Shown here one piece after another: positions 55,210 through 63,943 of a DNA stretch of 64,000 bases (its first letter is position 1; each line of letters starts with the position of its first letter). The notes beneath the pieces are model-generated. The model did no database searches, was not told the origin of the DNA, and was given only the letters and a program-made list of their open reading frames with translations. A program made the translations under genes and the position numbers. Source of the DNA: Pseudorhodoplanes sp. (GTDB lineage Bacteria > Pseudomonadota > Alphaproteobacteria > Rhizobiales > Xanthobacteraceae). The stretch is taken from contig JABARS010000008.1 of the NCBI GenBank assembly GCA_019187085.1, positions 1 to 64,000 on the forward strand, read 5' to 3'.

Positions 55210-56508
55210 ATGACACCGGCAGCCCGCATCTCGGCGGCGATCGACGTTCTCGCGGACCTTGCGGCGATCCGTCGGCCGGCCGCCGAGGCGCTGAAGGACT
55301 GGGGACTGAAGCATCGCTTCGCCGGCTCCTCCGACCGCGCCGCGATTGCGGGCCTCGTCTATGACGCGCTGCGCCGGCGCGCCTCGGCCGCCTTCGTGAT
55401 GGATGCGGACGCGCCGCGCGCGGTCATGCTCGGGATGCTGCGGCTGGAGCGCGGGCTCGATGTCGTAGCGATCGCGCGATTGTTCGACGGATCGCGCTTT
55501 GCCCCGACCCCGCTCACCGAGGCCGAGCGCGCACGGCTGGCGAGCCCGGATCTGTCGGATGCGCCGGCCGCAATCGCCGGCGACTATCCGGACTGGCTCG
55601 ATGACCATTTCGCGCGCGTGTTCGGCGAGGCGCGGGCACAGGAGGGCGCCGCGCTTGCGAGCCGCGCGCCGCTCGACCTGCGCGTCAACCGCCTCAAAGG
55701 CACGCGCGAGGACGCAATCGCGGCCTTGCCCGACCTGCCGGTCGCGCCGACGCCCTGGTCGCCGGACGGGCTTCGCCTTGTGCAGACGGCCGATGCCAGA
55801 AGCCCGGCGATCCATGCCGAGCCGGCGTTCATCAAGGGCCTGATCGAGATCCAGGACGAGGGCTCGCAACTGGCGGCGCTCCTGTCCGGCGCGAAGCCGG
55901 GCGCGCAGGTGGTCGATCTGTGCGCGGGCGCCGGCGGCAAGACGTTGGCGCTTGCCGCGATGATGCAGAACACGGGGCAGATTTTCGCAACCGACAGCGA
56001 CAAGCGCCGGCTCGCGCCCATTCACGAGCGGCTGGAGCGCGCGGGCGCGCGCAACGTGCAGGTGCGCACGCCGCGCCGCGAGTCCGACGTGCTGTCCGAG
56101 CTCGAAGGCCGCATCGATCTCGTCCTGATCGACGCGCCCTGCACCGGCACGGGATCGTGGCGGCGCAATCCGGATGCGAAATGGCGGCTGCGTCCGGGCG
56201 CGCTCGAACTGCGCGTGAAGGACCAGCGCGCCGTGCTCGACCGCGCGGTGGCGCTCGTCGCGCCGGGCGGCGTCATCGCCTACGTCACCTGCTCGGTGCT
56301 CGAGGAGGAGAACGGCGCGCAGGTGCGCGATTGCGTGGCGCGGCACCCGGCGTTTTCCGTCGTGCCGCCGCAGGAGGTCGCGGGGGCGCTCGGCGAGCGG
56401 GCCTTCATGTTCGCGCGCTCGGCGCTGCCGACGGCGGAAGGATTGCTGATGACGCCGCGGCGTACGGGCACTGACGGATTTTTCGTCTCGCTCCTGCGCC
56501 GGACGTAA
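55210..56508 (+). CDS. RsmB/NOP family 16S rRNA cytosine-C5 methyltransferase
   Basis: A 432-residue RNA m5C methyltransferase. An N-terminal NusB-like helical part is followed by the SAM-binding DLCAGAGGKTLALA near residue 237, the first Cys motif DAPCTGTGSWRRNPD near 310, and the second (catalytic) Cys in YVTCSVLEEEN near 360. It starts 18 bp after the MAPEG gene and probably shares its transcript. Confidence 0.9.
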   Translation: MTPAARISAAIDVLADLAAIRRPAAEALKDWGLKHRFAGSSDRAAIAGLVYDALRRRASAAFVMDADAPRAVMLGMLRLERGLDVVAIARLFDGSRFAPTPLTEAERARLASPDLSDAPAAIAGDYPDWLDDHFARVFGEARAQEGAALASRAPLDLRVNRLKGTREDAIAALPDLPVAPTPWSPDGLRLVQTADARSPAIHAEPAFIKGLIEIQDEGSQLAALLSGAKPGAQVVDLCAGAGGKTLALAAMMQNTGQIFATDSDKRRLAPIHERLERAGARNVQVRTPRRESDVLSELEGRIDLVLIDAPCTGTGSWRRNPDAKWRLRPGALELRVKDQRAVLDRAVALVAPGGVIAYVTCSVLEEENGAQVRDCVARHPAFSVVPPQEVAGALGERAFMFARSALPTAEGLLMTPRRTGTDGFFVSLLRRT

Positions 56509-56528
56509 GCGCCTCCGCCGGTCCCGGT

Positions 56529-57431
56529 TCAGGCCGCGTGCGCGTGCGGACCCTGCCAGGCGGCAACCTCGGCCGGATCGGCCTCGACCTCCCAGCGCCC
56601 GATGTGTCCGCCGTCGTCGACGCCTTGCGTAAGATGCCCGAGAAATTCCCGGCGCGGGATCGGGCGAAAGCCCATGTCGAGGATGGTCGGCGTCCGGAAC
56701 TTGCCGTCGTTGAGGGTGTAGCCCCAGCGGTTGAGGTGCCAGTTGAGCACGTTGAAGCCGAGCTTGGAGGTGTTGTCCTCATGCGAGAATTGCGACTCGG
56801 TGAAAAAGACGCGCCCGAGCGCGACGCCGTAGCCGCCGCCGACCAGCGCGCCGGCCTCGTTCCAGACCTCGAACGAGTGGCAATGGCCGGCATCGTGCAG
56901 CGCGGCATAGGTGCGCATGATCTGCGGCGTGATCCAGGTCACGTGCCAGCGGCCCTCGCGCCGTCCGGCGCACGCCTTGATCACCTGCTCGAAGGCGCGG
57001 TCGAACGTCACGCGATAGCGGCTTTGCCGCATCAGGCGGCGAATGCGCCGCGACATGTGCAGTTCGTCGAAGAACAGCACGCAGCGCTCCGGCGGCGAGC
57101 TCCAGGACAGCGTGCCGAAATGGCCGGACGTGAACAGCCCGCGCCGGTAGGCCGCGACCATGGTCGGCACCGACATGTCGTGGACGATGCCGGCGAGGCC
57201 CTGGTCGTCGAACGTGCGCTCGGGATCGGGCAGCCGCTTGTCCGGCCGGATCAGCTCCGTCGCCCACAGCCGCAGGAACGGCGGCAGTTGCCAGACGCGC
57301 GGCGGCTTGATCGCCCACAGGACGCCGAGCGCGATTCGCTCGAACGTCGCGAACGGGGTTTCGCGAAACAGGTTGCCGCGCAGCGCCGAGATTTCCTCGG
57401 CCGCAGTCATCAGGATATCGGGCTCGATCAT
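56529..57431 (-). CDS. Leucyl/phenylalanyl-tRNA-protein transferase-like protein (divergent Aat)
   Basis: A 300-residue GNAT-fold protein related to Aat, the N-end-rule transferase. Matching segments are AAYRRGLF, LSWSSPPERC, the MSRRIRRLMRQS region, TWITPQIMRTYAALHDAGHCHSFEVW split and GGGYGVALGRVFFTESQFS. It is about 60-70 residues longer than typical Aat and deviates at the ESMFS motif (ESQFS), so donor or acceptor specificity may differ. The start at 57431 follows CGGCGGACC. ATG 57443 is in frame. Confidence 0.75.
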   Translation of the reverse strand: MIEPDILMTAAEEISALRGNLFRETPFATFERIALGVLWAIKPPRVWQLPPFLRLWATELIRPDKRLPDPERTFDDQGLAGIVHDMSVPTMVAAYRRGLFTSGHFGTLSWSSPPERCVLFFDELHMSRRIRRLMRQSRYRVTFDRAFEQVIKACAGRREGRWHVTWITPQIMRTYAALHDAGHCHSFEVWNEAGALVGGGYGVALGRVFFTESQFSHEDNTSKLGFNVLNWHLNRWGYTLNDGKFRTPTILDMGFRPIPRREFLGHLTQGVDDGGHIGRWEVEADPAEVAAWQGPHAHAA

Positions 57432-57607
57432 GGTCCGCCGCATGGTTAGGGTTCACCCGCACAAAACCGTGGAAATCGCCCATAATTGCGGTATCGCCGG
57501 CCGGCTTCCGCGGTTAACGCTAACGCGCCGTCACGTCGACGGGCGGGTGTCCGCACAGCCTGACGGCAAAGCCTCGACAGGCCGTTAACGCCCATCTAGA
57601 ACCAGCC

Positions 57608-59173
57608 ATGGCCGACCAGAAAAACCTCCACGAAAAGGTCCTGATCGTCGATTTCGGCTCGCAGGTGACACAGCTCATCGCGCGGCGCGTGCGGGAAGAG
57701 GGGGTCTATTCCGAGATCGTGCCCTTCAACCGGGCCGAAGAAGCCTTCCGCGCGATGCGGCCGAAGGCGGTGATCCTCTCGGGCGGGCCGGCTTCGGTGC
57801 TCGACGCCAATGCGCCGCTCGCGCCCATGACGATCTATGAGGCGGGCGTTCCGGTGCTGGGCATCTGTTACGGCGAGCAGGCGATGGCGCAGCAGCTCGG
57901 CGGCAAGGTCGAGGGCGGGCATCACCGCGAGTTCGGCCGCGCCGAGGTGACGGTCACCGAGGACTCCCCGCTGTTCGAGAATGTCTGGACCAAAGGCGAG
58001 AAATACCCGGTCTGGATGAGCCACGGCGACCGCGTCACGCGCCTGCCGGAGGGCTTTCGCGTGCTCGGCACCTCGCCGAACGCGCCGATCGCCATCATCG
58101 CCGACGAGAGGCGCAGGTTCTACGCCACGCAATTCCATCTCGAGGTCGTGCATACGCCGCACGGCGCGGCGCTGTTGCGCAACTTCGTGCGCAGGATCGC
58201 CGGCCTCAAGGGCGACTGGACCATGCGCGCCTTCAAGGAGGAGGCGATCGCGCGCATCCGCGCGCAGGTCGGCAAGGGGCGCGTGATCTGCGGTCTCTCG
58301 GGCGGCGTCGATTCCTCCGTTGCCGCGGTGCTGATCCACGAGGCGATCGGCGACCAGCTCACCTGCGTGTTCGTCGATCACGGCCTCCTGCGTCTCGGCG
58401 AGGCGCAGAAGGTGGTGGCGCTGTTCCGCGGCCATTACAACATCCCGCTCGTGCATGTGGAGGCGGCCGACCGCTTCCTCGGCGCGCTCGAAGGCGTCGA
58501 CGAGCCGGAGAGGAAGCGCAAGATCATCGGCAAGCTGTTCATCGACGTGTTCGAGGAGGAGGCGAAGAAGGTCGGCGGCGCGGAATTCCTCGCCCAGGGC
58601 ACGCTCTATCCCGACGTGATCGAGAGCGTCTCGTTTACCGGCGGCCCCTCCGTCACCATCAAGTCGCACCACAATGTCGGCGGCCTGCCCGAGCGCATGA
58701 ACATGAAGCTCGTCGAGCCGTTGCGCGAATTGTTCAAGGATGAGGTGCGCGCGCTCGGCCGCGAGCTTGATCTGCCCGACGTGTTCGTCGGCCGCCATCC
58801 CTTTCCGGGGCCGGGCCTCGCCATCCGCTGCCCGGGCGCGATCACGCGCGAGAAGCTCGACATCCTGCGGCTGGCCGACGAAATCTATATCGAGGAGATC
58901 CGCCGCGCCGGCATCTACGACGACATCTGGCAGGCCTTCGCCGTGATCCTGCCGGTGAAGACGGTCGGCGTGATGGGCGACCACCGCACCTACGATCATG
59001 TGGTGGGTTTGCGGGCAGTGAACTCGACCGACGGCATGACCGCCGACTTCTATTCCTTCGACATGCGCTTCATCGGCCATGTGGCGACGCGCATCATCAA
59101 CGAGGTCAAGGGCGTCAACCGCGTGGTCTATGACGTGACCTCGAAGCCGCCCGGCACGATCGAGTGGGAGTGA
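57608..59173 (+). CDS. guaA: GMP synthase (glutamine-hydrolysing)
   Basis: A 521-residue enzyme converting XMP to GMP. Domains are a class I glutamine amidotransferase (1-200; Cys in GICYGEQAM, then [10 protein letters not shown] with the His/Glu dyad), an ATP pyrophosphatase with the P-loop [11 protein letters not shown] near residue 235, and a C-terminal dimerisation domain ending KPPGTIEWE. Together with guaB it completes the GMP branch. The interval before it (57432-57607) holds both divergent promoters. Confidence 0.98.
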   Translation: MADQKNLHEKVLIVDFGSQVTQLIARRVREEGVYSEIVPFNRAEEAFRAMRPKAVILSGGPASVLDANAPLAPMTIYEAGVPVLGICYGEQAMAQQLGGKVEGGHHREFGRAEVTVTEDSPLFENVWTKGEKYPVWMSHGDRVTRLPEGFRVLGTSPNAPIAIIADERRRFYATQFHLEVVHTPHGAALLRNFVRRIAGLKGDWTMRAFKEEAIARIRAQVGKGRVICGLSGGVDSSVAAVLIHEAIGDQLTCVFVDHGLLRLGEAQKVVALFRGHYNIPLVHVEAADRFLGALEGVDEPERKRKIIGKLFIDVFEEEAKKVGGAEFLAQGTLYPDVIESVSFTGGPSVTIKSHHNVGGLPERMNMKLVEPLRELFKDEVRALGRELDLPDVFVGRHPFPGPGLAIRCPGAITREKLDILRLADEIYIEEIRRAGIYDDIWQAFAVILPVKTVGVMGDHRTYDHVVGLRAVNSTDGMTADFYSFDMRFIGHVATRIINEVKGVNRVVYDVTSKPPGTIEWE

Positions 59174-59192
59174 GGGCAGGGAAGGTTTCCGC

Positions 59193-59408
59193 ATGAGCCG
59201 CGGATTCAAAATCTTTCTGGCCTTCGTCGGCGGCCTCGTCGTCGGCGAGGCGATCCCGATCGTCTGGTATATCGTTGCGACGAGCTATTTCGGCATGTTC
59301 GACCGCGACGGCGGCGGCGCCATGGGTGCGATCTTCATCATGGGACCGATGCTGGCGCTTCTGCTCGCAACGGTGGCCGCAATTATCACGGCGCGGCGGA
59401 CTCGCTGA
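59193..59408 (+). CDS. Small two-helix membrane protein
   Basis: A 71-residue protein with hydrophobic segments at about 7-32 and 42-67 and charged ends, so probably an inner-membrane protein. It begins 19 bp after guaA behind GGGAAGG and may be co-transcribed. No family was recognised. Confidence 0.6.
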   Translation: MSRGFKIFLAFVGGLVVGEAIPIVWYIVATSYFGMFDRDGGGAMGAIFIMGPMLALLLATVAAIITARRTR

Positions 59409-59483
59409 TCGTCGCGTGTTTGCATCGTCCTTCATCGCTGCAATATTTATGAAGGCATACTCATCTGATCTCGGGAGCGGTGC

Positions 59484-59840
59484 ATGGCTGTGACCGTCTA
59501 CGGCATTAAAAACTGCGACACGATGAAGAAGGCGTTCGCCTGGCTCGATAAGCATGGCGTCGCCTATGAATTCCACGACTACAAGAGCCGCGGCATCGAC
59601 CGCGCCACGCTGGAAGGCTTTGCGAAAAAGCTCGGCTGGGAGAAGGTGATCAACCGCGCCGGCATGACCTTTCGCAAGCTGCCGGAGAAGGACAAGGAAG
59701 GGCTGACGGAAGCTAAAGCGATCAGGCTGATGCTCGCCCAGCCCTCGATGATCAGGCGCCCGATGCTCGATCTCGGCGGCGGCAGGCTTCTCGCCGGTTT
59801 CAGCGCTGACGAATACAAGAGCGCCCTTACGCGCCGCTAG
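59484..59840 (+). CDS. ArsC/Spx/YffB family thioredoxin-fold protein
   Basis: A 118-residue protein with the start VTVYGIKNCDTMKKA (single Cys10 position of the YffB/ArsC group), FHDYKSRGID and the C-terminal MIRRPMLDLGGGRLLAGF. Members are called arsenate reductase-like, but without arsenic genes nearby a general glutathione-dependent thiol role is more likely. CGGGAG precedes the start. Confidence 0.88.
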   Translation: MAVTVYGIKNCDTMKKAFAWLDKHGVAYEFHDYKSRGIDRATLEGFAKKLGWEKVINRAGMTFRKLPEKDKEGLTEAKAIRLMLAQPSMIRRPMLDLGGGRLLAGFSADEYKSALTRR

Positions 59841-59982
59841 AGCTGTTTCGCTCTTGATGAAACGAGCCCGTCACTGCCGGGCTCAACGCGCCGGCAATGC
59901 ATCCTCCGAAGCGGGCCGCCTTTTCGATGGATGCGCGGGTCAGGCCCGCGCATGACGATTCCGAGTGATCTGAATTGCAAAA

Positions 59983-60140
59983 GCATGATCCCGAAAAGTG
60001 CGAAGCGGTTTTCGGAACAAGATCATGCGCAGGCAAAAGCATGATCCCGAAAAGTGGGGAGCGGTTTTCGGGCAAGATCATGCGCAGGCAAACACATGAT
60101 CCCGAAAAGTGCAAAGCGGTGTTCGGAAAAAAGATCATGC
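59983..60140. repeat. Array of three GCATGATC-family palindromes
   Basis: Three 45-47 bp units (59983-60028, 60039-60083, 60094-60140), each bounded by CATGATCC and GATCATGC with CGAAAA/TTTTCG-like inner arms, are separated by about 10 bp. They are in the opposite orientation to the copy at 22524-22568. The interval 59841-60262 holds no gene. It is likely a mobile or recombinogenic palindromic repeat of the order and may mark transcript ends. Confidence 0.8.
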
Positions 60141-60262
60141 TTAAATAAATGCTGAAATCGTAATGACGATTTGAGGAGACGTCCCGCTTTCGCCGCAAAA
60201 CGGCGGCGCCGGGCGCTTCATCGGGTCACCAATTCTTGACCTCCTTGCGGCATCCTGCGCCG

Positions 60263-61084
60263 ATGTCGAACAGCCTGACCGATCCCGACCGCGAGAAGGC
60301 CGGCGCAAGCCGCGTGCCGCCGGCTTCCCCGGCCGGCGGAAGCGGTGTGCCGGTTTCGGCGCGCTTTCCCTTTCTCGCCATCGTTCCCTGGCTGATGCTG
60401 GCCTCGACCATGCGCTTCATCGGCTGGCGCGGCGGCGCGTTCGGCTTGCTGACCACGGTGATCGCCGATCTGTGCGTGTTCCTCGCGCTCCTGGTCGGCA
60501 CCCGCGCCATGGTCGAATGGTGGGGCGGACGGATGGCGGCCGGCCCGCGCGCGTTCCGCGATCAGTTGCGGCTCGGCCACAAGATCCTGATCCGCGTGTT
60601 CGCGCTGATGGTGGCGGTCAGCACTGCGGTTTCGCTGCTCGCCTCGGGACGCCTCGGTCCCTTCATGATGATGGGTTTCGACGGCATCGCGTTCGACCAG
60701 TTCAGCAGGCTTGGCATGGCGTGGAGCGCAATTCTCGGCGCGCTCGTGTTCCTGTTGGTCGTGCAGGCGGAGACGACGGGCCGGGTGAGCCTCGTCGAAG
60801 CGGCGCGCGATCTCGTCCGCCGGCGCAACTGGATGCTGCCTGCCATTGTTACCGTGGCGCTGCTGCAGCTTGCGATGAGCGTCGGGCAGGGCGTGGTGCG
60901 CGGCTGGGTCTATGTCGTGTGGCAGTCGGCGACACCGGAGACCCTGAAGAACTTCGTCTATTTCGGGTTCGTTTTCGGTTTTGCGACCGTGCGGGTGTGG
61001 CTGACGCTCGCGGTCCTGACGCTCGCTCTGCGCTGGTCCTATCGCCGCGCTGCGGGCTCCGCGCTGTCGCCGCCCGCGGCCTGA
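60263..61084 (+). CDS. Multi-pass membrane protein of unknown function
   Basis: A 273-residue protein with about six membrane segments between residues 35 and 255 and a Pro/Ala/Ser-rich N-terminus. No recognised family. The ATG at 60263 follows the repeat array and an in-frame TTG at 60236 is an alternative. A paired duplication of a 14-bp unit lies just after it (61112-61139). Confidence 0.6.
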   Translation: MSNSLTDPDREKAGASRVPPASPAGGSGVPVSARFPFLAIVPWLMLASTMRFIGWRGGAFGLLTTVIADLCVFLALLVGTRAMVEWWGGRMAAGPRAFRDQLRLGHKILIRVFALMVAVSTAVSLLASGRLGPFMMMGFDGIAFDQFSRLGMAWSAILGALVFLLVVQAETTGRVSLVEAARDLVRRRNWMLPAIVTVALLQLAMSVGQGVVRGWVYVVWQSATPETLKNFVYFGFVFGFATVRVWLTLAVLTLALRWSYRRAAGSALSPPAA

Positions 61085-61152
61085 CGCGGCGGTGCGCATG
61101 CTCGGCCTGGCCGGCAAAGACAGGTCGGCAAAGACAGTTTGAGATGTCCCCC

Positions 61153-61191
61153 TTGACAGAGTCGTCAAAGGATAATATTCCTATCATTATC
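61153..61191 (+). promoter_or_regulatory. Promoter/operator element with two palindromes upstream of prfC
   Basis: A perfect -35-like TTGACA (61153-61158) is embedded in the inverted repeat TTGAC-N6-GTCAA (61153-61168), followed by a second perfect inverted repeat GATAAT-N9-ATTATC (61171-61191). The second repeat includes plausible -10 sequence. The block is AT-rich in GC-rich surroundings, and overlapping operators would fit a regulated promoter. Confidence 0.55.
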
Positions 61192-61216
61192 CCGGTTCAG
61201 CGAGGGCGTCTTCTAG

Positions 61217-61322
61217 AGGCGATCCCGAAGGCGGAACGGGGAGCGGCGCCTGCGCGCGGGGTTCGCAACCCCGCTCCCGGGAGCCCCGGGTCACGGTCCG
61301 TCCCCACTAGGAGGGATCGCCT
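61217..61322 (+). other. Candidate structured RNA leader
   Basis: A perfect 10-bp inverted repeat AGGCGATCCC (61217-61226) / GGGATCGCCT (61313-61322) encloses about 86 nt with further hairpins: an 8-bp stem GCGGGGTT/AACCCCGC (61256-61274) and GGGAGCGG/CCGCTCCC (61239-61246 with 61271-61278). An alternative 8-bp pairing CGAAGGCG (61226-61233) with CGCCTTCG (61318-61325) excludes the outer stem. AGGAGG at 61309 sits in the right arm region. It does not match a riboswitch class I know. Confidence 0.45.
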
Positions 61323-61405
61323 TCGATGGCTGGAGCGGCACCGGTCCGCAGCGTGTCCGCCGGCCGGACCGCGGAAAGCACCGCCCCGGGGACAGAAATC
61401 GCCGC

Positions 61406-61502
61406 AGCGGAGCGCCGCGAGGCGTGCGTGCGGCTCGCTGGCCGCGCGCGCCACGCCTCGCACGGCGTGGCAGAAATCGGATGCGCCTTGCGGCGCTCCG
61501 CT
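61406..61502. other. Large GC-rich inverted repeat
   Basis: A perfect 13-bp repeat AGCGGAGCGCCGC (61406-61418) / GCGGCGCTCCGCT (61490-61502) encloses GAGGCGTG (61419-61426) / CACGCCTC (61452-61459). This could form a long stem in RNA or DNA, between the first leader structure and prfC. No coding frame across it looks real. Confidence 0.45.
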
Positions 61503-61630
61503 CCCTCGCGCCTGCCGCGAGGGAAGACAATGCAGGCACAACCCGGGCGCAATCGCGCCGCGGGAAAGATCAGGCATGTCCTCAGGTATGTCCTCTTGAT
61601 CCCGCCGTCATTCCCTGCCACATGCGCGGC

Positions 61631-63262
61631 ATGAATCGCGCCGTCACTCCGGAAGAATCGCTCGCCTCCGCGCTGTCTCCGCTTGCGGCCGAAGCCGCGC
61701 GCCGGCGCACCTTTGCGATCATCTCGCATCCGGACGCCGGCAAGACCACGCTCACCGAGAAGCTGCTGCTGTTCGGCGGCGCCATCAATCTCGCCGGTCA
61801 GGTCAAGGCCAAGCGCGACCGCCGCGCCACCCGCTCCGACTGGATGTCGATCGAGCGCGAGCGCGGCATCTCGGTGGTCACCTCGGTGATGACGTTCGAG
61901 TTCGGCGGCAAGGTCTTCAACCTGCTCGACACGCCGGGCCACGAGGACTTCTCGGAAGACACCTATCGCACGCTGACTGCGGTCGATTCCGCGGTGATGG
62001 TAATCGACGCCGCCAAGGGCATCGAGGCGCGCACGCGCAAGCTGTTCGAGGTCTGCCGGCTGCGCGACATCCCGATCATCACCTTCATCAACAAGATGGA
62101 CCGCGAGAGCCGCGACCCGTTCGAACTGCTCGACGAGATCGAGAAGACGCTGGCGCTCGACACCGCGCCGGTCACCTGGCCGATCGGCCGCGGGCGCGAT
62201 TTCGTCGGCACCTACGATCTGGAGACCGGCGGCGTGCGCCTCATCGAGGGCGATGGCGCCAAGACCGGTCCGGCGCGGCCAATCCCGTTCGACCGGCTCG
62301 CCGCGCTCAATCCCGCGATCGACGCACCCGCCCTCGCCGAGGAGATCGGCCTCGTGCGCGAAGCCTGCGGCAAGTTCGATCTGACCGCGTTCCGCGAGGG
62401 GCATCTGACGCCGGTCTATTTCGGCAGCGCGCTGCGCAATTTCGGCGTCGGCGATCTTCTGGAAGGGCTCGGGGCTTTCGCCCCGCCGCCGCGCGCGCAG
62501 GTCTCCGACGCGCGCCGCGTGGAGGCGGTCGAACCGCACATGACCGCGTTTGTGTTCAAGATCCAGGCCAACATGGATCCGAACCATCGCGACCGCATCG
62601 CCTTTGCGCGCATCTGCTCGGGCCGGCTGCAGCGCGGCATGAAGGCCAAGCTCGTGCGCACCGGCAAGCCGATACCGCTTGCCACGCCGCATTTCTTCTT
62701 CGCCAAGGACCGCTCGCTCGCCGAGGAAGCCTATGCCGGCGATGTCGTCGGCATCCCCAACCACGGCACGCTGCGGATCGGCGACACGCTGACCGAAGGC
62801 GAGACCCTGAACTTCGTCGGCGTGCCGAATTTCGCGCCGGAAATCCTGCGCCGCGTGCGGCTGACCGACGCGATGAAGGCCAAGAAGCTCAAGCAGGCCT
62901 TGCAGGAAATGGCCGAAGAGGGCGTCGTGCAGGTGTTCCGGCCGCTCGACGGCTCGCCGGCGCTGATCGGGGTGGTCGGCCTGCTGCAGCTCGACGTGCT
63001 CAAGGTGCGGCTCGGCGAGGAATACGGGCTGCCGGTCGATTTCGACGTCTGCGAGTTCGAGCTGGCGCGCTGGATCACGTCGGCCGACGGCGCCGCGCTT
63101 GCCGCCTTCACCGACGCCAACCGCTCCGGCGTCGCCGAGGACCTCGACGGCGATCTCGTGTTCCTTGCCCGCAACGATTTCTATCTCAATTATACCCGCG
63201 AGCGCTCGCCCGGCATCGTGTTCACCGATGTCAAGGACGTGCAGGCCCAGCGCGCGGCATAG
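61631..63262 (+). CDS. prfC: Peptide chain release factor 3
   Basis: A 543-residue RF3 GTPase that recycles RF1/RF2. Motifs are G1 SHPDAGKTTL, G3 DTPGHEDF, and G4 NKMDRE, with the switch region SDWMSIERERGISV and RF3-type domains II-III. ATG at 61631 is taken. ATG at 61622 in the same frame is possible, and neither has a strong ribosome binding site. The long structured leader upstream suggests post-transcriptional control. Confidence 0.96.
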   Translation: MNRAVTPEESLASALSPLAAEAARRRTFAIISHPDAGKTTLTEKLLLFGGAINLAGQVKAKRDRRATRSDWMSIERERGISVVTSVMTFEFGGKVFNLLDTPGHEDFSEDTYRTLTAVDSAVMVIDAAKGIEARTRKLFEVCRLRDIPIITFINKMDRESRDPFELLDEIEKTLALDTAPVTWPIGRGRDFVGTYDLETGGVRLIEGDGAKTGPARPIPFDRLAALNPAIDAPALAEEIGLVREACGKFDLTAFREGHLTPVYFGSALRNFGVGDLLEGLGAFAPPPRAQVSDARRVEAVEPHMTAFVFKIQANMDPNHRDRIAFARICSGRLQRGMKAKLVRTGKPIPLATPHFFFAKDRSLAEEAYAGDVVGIPNHGTLRIGDTLTEGETLNFVGVPNFAPEILRRVRLTDAMKAKKLKQALQEMAEEGVVQVFRPLDGSPALIGVVGLLQLDVLKVRLGEEYGLPVDFDVCEFELARWITSADGAALAAFTDANRSGVAEDLDGDLVFLARNDFYLNYTRERSPGIVFTDVKDVQAQRAA

Positions 63263-63352
63263 TCGCGGCAGGCGGTGCGGAACGGACAGGGCAGCCGTCG
63301 CATTCGTCCTGTCACGCAATCGGAGCGCGGAGAATCCAAGCGCGGAGAAACC

Positions 63353-63940
63353 ATGGGATTGTCGGCTCTCGTCATCGGAATAGCGCTGTTCGTCGGCGCC
63401 CATCTCGTCGCGGCCGCGCGCGATTTGCGCGCGCGCCTGATCGCGGCACTCGGCGAGAACGGCTACAAGGCGGCGTTCTCGGTCGTCTCCGTGGTCGGGC
63501 TTGCGCTGATGGCATACGGCTTCGCGCGCTACCGCGCGGAAGGCTGGATCGAGATCTGGTCGCCGCCGCTCTGGACGCGCCATCTCGCCGCACTCCTTGT
63601 CTATCCTTCGATCATATGCATCGTGGCGGCCTACAGCCAGGGCCACATCAAGCGCGTGCTCAGGCATCCGATGCTGGTCGGGGTGAAGCTGTGGGCGTTC
63701 GCGCACCTGATCTCCAACGGCGATCTCGGCTCCATCATCCTGTTCGGGTCGATCCTCGGCTGGGCGGTGTTCGACCGCATCAGCCTCAAGCATCGCGCCG
63801 CCGCGCCCGGCGCACCTGCGCTGCCGATACGCGGCTGGCATGCGGATGCGGTGGCGCTCGTCGTCGGCACGCTGCTCTATGCTGCGCTCGCCTTTCTTTT
63901 CCACCCCTACGTCATCGGGGTTCCGGTAGCCGGGAGCTGA
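63353..63940 (+). CDS. nnrU: NnrU family membrane protein
   Basis: A 195-residue protein with about five membrane helices and the NnrU features FVGAHLVAAARDLRARLI (residues 13-30; key H, R), YSQGHIKRVLRHPMLVGVKLW split and ISNGDLGSIILFGSILGWAV. NnrU is required for nitrite/nitric oxide reduction in some denitrifiers, and members are also found without nir/nor genes. No denitrification genes are in the window. A 15-bp near duplication carrying the GCGGAGAA binding site abuts the ATG. panB follows 4 bp later. Confidence 0.87.
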   Translation: MGLSALVIGIALFVGAHLVAAARDLRARLIAALGENGYKAAFSVVSVVGLALMAYGFARYRAEGWIEIWSPPLWTRHLAALLVYPSIICIVAAYSQGHIKRVLRHPMLVGVKLWAFAHLISNGDLGSIILFGSILGWAVFDRISLKHRAAAPGAPALPIRGWHADAVALVVGTLLYAALAFLFHPYVIGVPVAGS

Positions 63941-63943
63941 ACT

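Noticed and set aside
61326..61634. A 102-codon frame with AGGAGG 11 bases upstream
   Set aside because: It runs through the large GC-rich inverted repeat, has no domain or plausible fold, and its apparent ribosome binding site lies inside a predicted RNA stem.
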